Assembly (NCBI GenBank): GCA_036005845.1
Contig: DASYQD010000186.1
Span: 1-38,399, forward strand
Source: DASYQD01 sp036005845
GTDB lineage: Bacteria; Acidobacteriota; Thermoanaerobaculia; Multivoradales; JAIOJS01
Direction: 5' to 3'
DNA: 38,399 nt
The notes below the pieces were generated by a model that did not search any database, was not told where the DNA came from, and was given only the letters and a program-made list of their open reading frames with translations. This document shows, piece by piece, positions 33,742-38,399 of this stretch. The position numbers and the translations under genes were made by a program. Position 1 is the first letter of the stretch. Each line of letters begins with the position of its first letter.

Positions 33742-34884
33742 TTACGCCTGTGGTGCGAGGGCCGACAAGGACGCGAGCAGCTGTTCGCCCTGCTCCAGCG
33801 TGAAGGCGCCGCGGGCGTAGAGGCGGGCGAACGCCGCCGCCACCCGCGGGCAGAACTGCGTGCCGGCGAGGCGCGCGATCTCCTCCGCGGCCGCCGCTGG
33901 AGTGAGCGCTTTTCGGTACGGGCGGTCGGTCGTCATGGCGTCGAAGGTGTCGGCGACGCCGATGATGCGCGGGATGAGCGGCAGGTCTACGTCCACGAGA
34001 CCATCGGGATAGCCGCGGCCGTCGAGGCGCTCGTGGTGGCTGCGGATGCCGGGCACGAGATGGCGCAGGCTGCGGATGCGCCCCACCATGTCGGCGCCGT
34101 CGACGGTGTGGCGCGCCATCACCGCCACCTCGTCGGCGTCGAGGCGCGCCGGCTTGCGCAGGATCTGGTCGGGCACGGCGATCTTGCCGATGTCGTGGAG
34201 GATGGCGGCGAGGCGCAGCTCCTCGAGCCGGTCGGGCGGCAGGTCGAGCTCCTGGCCCAGCAGGACCGAATAGGTGACCACCCGCCGCACGTGACCGCCG
34301 GTGTAGGGGTCGCGCCGCTCGATGGCTTCCGAGAGCGCCGTCACCATCTCGAGGAACGACCGTTTCTGCTCGGCGTAGAGCCGCGCGTTCTGCACCGCCG
34401 CGGCGAGGACGCCGGCGAAGAGCTGCATGCGCCGCAGGTCGTCGGCGGTGAAGCCCTCGCCGCCGCCGCGGTTGAGGAGCTGCAGCACGCCGATCACGGT
34501 GCCGCGCGCGATCAGCGGCACGGTGAGGATGTTGCGGGTCGTGAAGTGCGGATCGCGGTCGCCGCTCCAGCGCGGGTCCGCCGCCACCTGGTTGACGATC
34601 TCGGCTTGGCCGGAGAGCGCCACGCTGCCGACGATGCCGCGCCCCAACGGCACGCGCAGCGACTGGATCTCGCCGGCGGCGCGACCGCGCACGACGCGGA
34701 AGAAGAGCTCCTTCTTCTCGTCGTCGAGCTCCCAGATCGAGCTCGACTCGGCGTGGCACAGCTCCTCGGCCTTCTGCAGCGCCAGCGACAGCACGTGCGA
34801 GAGGTCGAGCGTGCTCGCCAGCTCGACCCCCATCTCGAGGAGCACCTCGAGCTCGTTGCGCGACCCGTCGTCGCCGTCGTTCAT
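33742..34884 (-). CDS. GAF domain plus HD-GYP phosphodiesterase
   Basis: The 380-residue product has an N-terminal GAF sensory domain (~10-175, with PLGRGIVGSVALSGQ and LTVPLIARGTVIGVLQLLNR), then an HD-GYP domain. The HD pair is in AAILHDIGKIAVPD (His230-Asp231), and the second set is SHHERLDGRGYPDGL (His283, His284, Glu285, and the GYP motif). HD-GYP enzymes hydrolyse c-di-GMP to GMP, and the GAF domain probably regulates that activity in response to a small ligand. No membrane segment is visible. It ends 14 bp before the class-II-PDE-like gene and begins 16 bp after the large barrel protein gene, so the group is one message. Confidence 0.95.
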   Translation of the reverse strand: MNDGDDGSRNELEVLLEMGVELASTLDLSHVLSLALQKAEELCHAESSSIWELDDEKKELFFRVVRGRAAGEIQSLRVPLGRGIVGSVALSGQAEIVNQVAADPRWSGDRDPHFTTRNILTVPLIARGTVIGVLQLLNRGGGEGFTADDLRRMQLFAGVLAAAVQNARLYAEQKRSFLEMVTALSEAIERRDPYTGGHVRRVVTYSVLLGQELDLPPDRLEELRLAAILHDIGKIAVPDQILRKPARLDADEVAVMARHTVDGADMVGRIRSLRHLVPGIRSHHERLDGRGYPDGLVDVDLPLIPRIIGVADTFDAMTTDRPYRKALTPAAAAEEIARLAGTQFCPRVAAAFARLYARGAFTLEQGEQLLASLSALAPQA

Positions 34885-34900
34885 CGAGGCCGTTCGAGGC

Positions 34901-37876
34901 TCAGAAGCGGCTGCCGATCCAGAACGTCGTCTCGAAGCCGTTGGAGAGCGTCTGCTTGCCGTCCCACCGCTTGGCGAAGTCCCAGTTCAGCTCGAGGCCG
35001 AGCAGGTTGGCGGTGAAGCCCCAGCCGTAGGCCGACTTGGGCCCGCGCTGGCCGGTGCGGAAGTTGTCGGGCGCCAGGCGGTTGTTGTCGTTGTCCCAGA
35101 ACTTGAAGGTCTCTCCGGCGTAGTCGAACCAGGAGCCGCCGACGTCGAGGAAGACGCGCCCGCGGATCCCCTGAATGACGCCGAAGGGCAGCACCAGCGC
35201 GTCGAGCAGCGGGAAACGCAGCTCGAAGTTGGTGTAAAAGGCGCGGTCGCCGACGAACTCGCGGAAGTCGAAGCCGCGCACGGTGTCGAGGCCGCCGAAG
35301 TAGAAGACGTTCGGGCTCTGCCCCCACGACGAACCGGCGAAGAGCCGGAAGGCGAACTGGGTGCGGCGCGTGATCGACAGGTACTGCCGGAAGTCGAGCG
35401 CCGCCGAGGAGGTGATCGAGCTGGCGTCCGGGTTGATGGTGGTGGCGGCGTTCTTGTCACTGCTGCCGATGGCGGGTGCGTAGCTGCCCTCGAGGCGGTA
35501 GCGGCGGCCGGTGATCGGCCCCCACGGCGCCTCCACCGTCGAATCGCCGACGAAGGCGAGCCCCAGCTCGGGGTAGCTGTCGGTGCGCGGCTCGATGAAG
35601 GGCAGGAACTGCTGCGTCGTCGGGTTGAAGACGAAGCTCTGGAAGTCGTACTGCCGCCGCACGTAGCCGAGCGAGCCCTCGACGCGGTGGTAGAAGTCGA
35701 GCGGATAGAAGAGGAAGCCGGTGGCGCCCGTCTGGCGGAAGGCGGAACGGCGGGCGAGCCGGCCGGCGTCGGTGATGCCGAGGAAGAAGGTGCGGGTGTC
35801 GTAGACGGTGGCGCCCCACTGCAGCCGCCGCGCGAGGTTGAGGTAGACGACGTTGAAGTCGGAGAAGCTCGCCACCGAGTTGAACTGCAGGAAGAGCCGC
35901 TTGTCGCCCAGGTAGTCGGAGAAGGTGAGCTGCGTCTGCGAGACGACGAGCTGGTCCGAGGTGACGCCGACGCCGGCGTCGCCGTCCTCCAGGAAGAGCT
36001 TGAAGCCGCGGTAGCGCTCCTTGTTCTCGTCGTTGATCGTCACCTGGATGTCGGGCTCGTAGGCTCGCAGCTCCGGGTTCGGCGCCGGGGCGAGCGCCGT
36101 GATGTCGGGAATCGTCTCGATCACCTCGGGGACCTGGTCGAGGTCGGCGCGGTAGAGGTCGAAGCTGCCCTTCCAGTAGCCGACGTAGACGAGCGCCCGC
36201 GTGCCGTCGGCGCGCTCGACGGCGCCCGGCATGAAGCAGCCGGTGACGGCGTTGGTGTGCTGGCGGATCGCACCGGTCTGCAGGTCGAGGCTGTAGACGT
36301 TCTCGAAGCCGTTGCGGTCGGAGGTGAAGAAGATCGTGTTGCCGTCGCGGGTGAAGCTGGGATCGAGGTCGTTCCACTCGCCCCGCGTCAGCTCCTGCCG
36401 GCTCGACGGATTGGCGAGGTCGAGCCGGAAGAGCTTGATGTAGGGGCCCACCTCGGAGCTGTAGACGAGCCACTTGCCGTCCGGCGAGAAGACCGGGCCG
36501 CCGTCGAAGCGCTGGTCGTTGGTCAGGTTGGTGACCTGCCGGCTCTCGACGTCGATGGTGAAGATGTCGAAGTAGCCGTTGAGGTTGCCGGCGAAGGCGA
36601 TCCGGCGGCTGTCGGGGCTCCAGGCCGGCGCGAACGGCTGCTGCACGTCGAGGTCGATGACGCGCGAGACGCCGCCGTGGATGACGTCGACGAGGAGCAG
36701 GCTGCGGCCCTTCTCGCGCTTGGCGAACACCGCGAGCCAGTTGCCGTCGGGGGAGAACGCGAGATCGGAGCCGGTGCGCCGCTCGGAGTCGAGGAACTGT
36801 CCCGACAGGTGCTGGTACTTGGTCCCCCAGCCCTTGGTCAGGTTGCGCAGCGGCTTGCGGCCCTGGGTGTCGAAGAGGACGACGTCGAGGTCGTCCCTGG
36901 GGTTGCCGATGGCGGCGACGAGGTCGCCCGACGGCGACACCGCGGGGGCGAAGTACTCGGCGTTGCGCCCCTCCTCGCCGAAGAAGCGGCGTCCGAAGTA
37001 GCTCGGCTCGCCGGTCTTGACCAGCTCGGGCAGGTACTTGTCGCGCAGCCAGCGGCGGAAGTCGGCGTCGAAGTCGTCGGCATCGACGCGGAAGGCGCGT
37101 TTGACCGCGCGGTCGATGCTGCCGCCGAGAGTGCTGCGGTACTCGAAGAGGAAGTCGAGCACGCCCTGCGCTCCCCAGCGCGACTCCATGAAGTCGAAGA
37201 CGGCGTGGCCGAAGCGGTACTGGAAGTAGCTCGAGCCCTGCGCCTTGGCGATGGGCGGCACCAGGTCATTGACGACCGCGTCGCGCAGCACCATCTTGTC
37301 GGAGGTCTTCTCGTCCTTGGCGTAGTAGCTCGCCATCCCCTCGGTCAGCCAGCCGGGCGGCTGCGCCGTGAGGCTGCGGCTGACGTGTCCGTTGAAGAGC
37401 AGGTGGAACTGGAAGATGTGCGTCAGCTCGTGGAGCACCAGCGTGTGCAGCTGCGCGTCGGGCAGGTCGACCGGCAGGACCATGCGGAAGCGGATGTCGG
37501 TCGAGAAGGCGCCGACGTTCTCGGGCAGGAACCCGAGCTGGACGTTGTTCTGCTCGAACTCGGTGTGGGTCTTGTAGAAGATGAGCGGCGTCGAGCTCTC
37601 GATCTGGTAGTCGAGCCGCCGCGACAGCTCGTCGTAGGCGCTCTCGGCGAACGACACCACGCGCTGCAGCAGCGCCTCCTCCTCGGGGTAGTAGTACACG
37701 TCGAAGTGGGGCGAGTGGTAGATCTGCCACTTGAAGTGCTGGTACTGGATCTTGTTCTTGCCGAACTGCGCCTGCGCGGGCGCGGGCAGCAGAACGGCGA
37801 GGCCGAGGAGCGCCGCGAAGACGGCAGCGCCGCGCAAGAGGGCGGAGGAACGACCGTGGCGAGGGCAGGTGCTCAT
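34901..37876 (-). CDS. Metalloprotease, TolB-like propeller and BamA-like barrel fusion
   Basis: The 991-residue protein has a Sec signal peptide ending around AQAQFG. Residues ~25-320 form a peptidase-MA/gluzincin-like domain with zinc motif HELTH (His149, Glu150, His153) and a downstream PPGWLTEGMASYYA with a likely third ligand Glu. Residues ~320-620 contain TolB/PD40 repeats, such as FSPDGNWLAVF, WSPDSRRIAFAG and FSPDGKWLVYSS. Residues ~650-991 look like an Omp85/BamA-type barrel: GLDTVRGFDFREFVGDRAFY (near 865), then short beta-strand patterns ending in ...WIGSRF, with the terminal aromatic residue typical of outer-membrane barrels. It is therefore probably an outer-membrane protein with a periplasmic or surface protease. 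The start has the ribosome site GGGAGA. Confidence 0.88.
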   Translation of the reverse strand: MSTCPRHGRSSALLRGAAVFAALLGLAVLLPAPAQAQFGKNKIQYQHFKWQIYHSPHFDVYYYPEEEALLQRVVSFAESAYDELSRRLDYQIESSTPLIFYKTHTEFEQNNVQLGFLPENVGAFSTDIRFRMVLPVDLPDAQLHTLVLHELTHIFQFHLLFNGHVSRSLTAQPPGWLTEGMASYYAKDEKTSDKMVLRDAVVNDLVPPIAKAQGSSYFQYRFGHAVFDFMESRWGAQGVLDFLFEYRSTLGGSIDRAVKRAFRVDADDFDADFRRWLRDKYLPELVKTGEPSYFGRRFFGEEGRNAEYFAPAVSPSGDLVAAIGNPRDDLDVVLFDTQGRKPLRNLTKGWGTKYQHLSGQFLDSERRTGSDLAFSPDGNWLAVFAKREKGRSLLLVDVIHGGVSRVIDLDVQQPFAPAWSPDSRRIAFAGNLNGYFDIFTIDVESRQVTNLTNDQRFDGGPVFSPDGKWLVYSSEVGPYIKLFRLDLANPSSRQELTRGEWNDLDPSFTRDGNTIFFTSDRNGFENVYSLDLQTGAIRQHTNAVTGCFMPGAVERADGTRALVYVGYWKGSFDLYRADLDQVPEVIETIPDITALAPAPNPELRAYEPDIQVTINDENKERYRGFKLFLEDGDAGVGVTSDQLVVSQTQLTFSDYLGDKRLFLQFNSVASFSDFNVVYLNLARRLQWGATVYDTRTFFLGITDAGRLARRSAFRQTGATGFLFYPLDFYHRVEGSLGYVRRQYDFQSFVFNPTTQQFLPFIEPRTDSYPELGLAFVGDSTVEAPWGPITGRRYRLEGSYAPAIGSSDKNAATTINPDASSITSSAALDFRQYLSITRRTQFAFRLFAGSSWGQSPNVFYFGGLDTVRGFDFREFVGDRAFYTNFELRFPLLDALVLPFGVIQGIRGRVFLDVGGSWFDYAGETFKFWDNDNNRLAPDNFRTGQRGPKSAYGWGFTANLLGLELNWDFAKRWDGKQTLSNGFETTFWIGSRF

Positions 37877-37895
37877 AGCTCTCCCGTTCGACCGT

Positions 37896-38399
37896 TCAAG
37901 GCGTGTAGAGGACGCGCGTCGACTCGACGTCCTTCTTGGCGAAGATGCCGACGATGCGGTCCTCGAGCGCGAAGAGGTTCTGGAACATCCCTTCCACCGG
38001 GTCGGCGCCGGCGCCCTCGAGCGTCTTGAAGTCCTTGAAGTTGTCCGAGTAGAGCATCTCGCCGGTCTTGCCGTCGTAGACCTGCATCAGGATGTCGAAC
38101 TCGAAGCCGGTCTCCTCGACGAGCACCTGGCGGTAGTAGGTGCGGCCGTCGTACTGCGAGGTGTACTCCTCGAGGCGATAGCCGCTCTTGTCCTGGATGT
38201 CGAAGTCGAGGCTGCCGGCGAGGACGAGGTCGGCGCTCGTGCGCTCGCCGAGCGCGCGCCAGAAGTCGCGGTCGTGCGACAGCGCTTCGAAATCGTCGCT
38301 CGGGTACTCGACGTTCTCCACCTCTTCGACGGCGATGCCGCTGTCGCGCTTCAAGACCTTGAGCAGGTAGCGCTGGAAGTCGCCGCGGACGTCGAGCTC
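37896..38399 (-). CDS. Unknown protein (5' truncated), possible secreted CsgG/FlgO-like fold
   Basis: The frame is open through the right edge, so the N terminus is missing; the visible 167 residues end at a stop at 37896. I recognise no family with certainty. The segment TSADLVLAGSLDFDIQ resembles the beta-strand of CsgG/FlgO-like or LpoB-like periplasmic proteins, where an ADLVLxGSL stretch is common, and the rest is mixed alpha/beta with VQVYDGKTGEMLYSDN-like text. It lies 19 bp upstream of the propeller-barrel gene and probably shares its message, so a role in the same envelope system is an inference. Confidence 0.7.
   Translation of the reverse strand, partial: ELDVRGDFQRYLLKVLKRDSGIAVEEVENVEYPSDDFEALSHDRDFWRALGERTSADLVLAGSLDFDIQDKSGYRLEEYTSQYDGRTYYRQVLVEETGFEFDILMQVYDGKTGEMLYSDNFKDFKTLEGAGADPVEGMFQNLFALEDRIVGIFAKKDVESTRVLYTP

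Overview
The window is high-GC bacterial chromosomal DNA with short gaps, overlapping gene ends and no visible tRNA, rRNA, insertion sequence or CRISPR array. An orphan permease of the ADOP type (FtsX and MacB domains), HD-GYP signalling, a BamA-like barrel protein and many diderm-type envelope genes suggest an uncultured diderm of the Acidobacteriota (Thermoanaerobaculia-like). That placement is an inference from gene families, not a measurement.

Layout. Positions 2-2630 (+) hold the end of a polyprenyl-phosphate glycosyltransferase and an ArnT/GT39-like membrane glycosyltransferase. Positions 2559-10951 (-) hold a two-gene unit: a diheme c-type cytochrome with a C-terminal membrane bundle, followed by a 1659-residue fusion of a GMC flavoprotein oxidoreductase with a membrane-embedded patatin lipase. 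A perfect 18-bp palindrome lies just upstream. Positions 11098-12863 (-) hold a GT2 glycosyltransferase and a SAM methyltransferase, divergent from a UPF0104-type membrane protein (12941-13906, +). The ADOP permease (13910-16429, -) is divergent from a small receiver-only protein that has lost its phosphoacceptor Asp (16551-16907, +). An FAD oxidoreductase (16933-18510, -) is divergent from two coupled polytopic membrane proteins, YfhO-like and GT39-like (18583-22769, +).

From 22646 to the right end every gene lies on the minus strand. The purine genes run in transcription order purS, purQ, purL, then a DHH-phosphoesterase gene and a six-helix membrane protein gene, then purF, purM, purN. The two extra genes have visibly lower GC and interrupt the pathway genes. 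PurS carries an unusual ~250-residue Lys/Ala/Pro tail resembling histone H1, encoded partly by an 18-bp tandem repeat. Upstream of purS is a run of a YycJ/WalJ-like MBL hydrolase, a class-II-PDE-like MBL hydrolase, a GAF/HD-GYP protein, a metalloprotease/beta-propeller/beta-barrel outer-membrane protein and a truncated unknown gene.

How the parts work together. The pur genes cover PRPP amidotransfer (PurF), GAR formylation (PurN), FGAM synthesis (PurS, PurQ, PurL) and AIR synthesis (PurM). The glycosyltransferases, methyltransferase, UPF0104 protein and FAD oxidoreductase look like envelope-glycan or glycolipid assembly genes scattered in short units. The cytochrome plus GMC-patatin unit could link ester hydrolysis, alcohol oxidation and electron transfer at a membrane. 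It, the PurS tail and the DHH/membrane pair are the most promising unexplained systems. No gene-free stretch exceeds 300 bp; the largest gaps are 31905-32086, 10952-11097 and 16430-16550.
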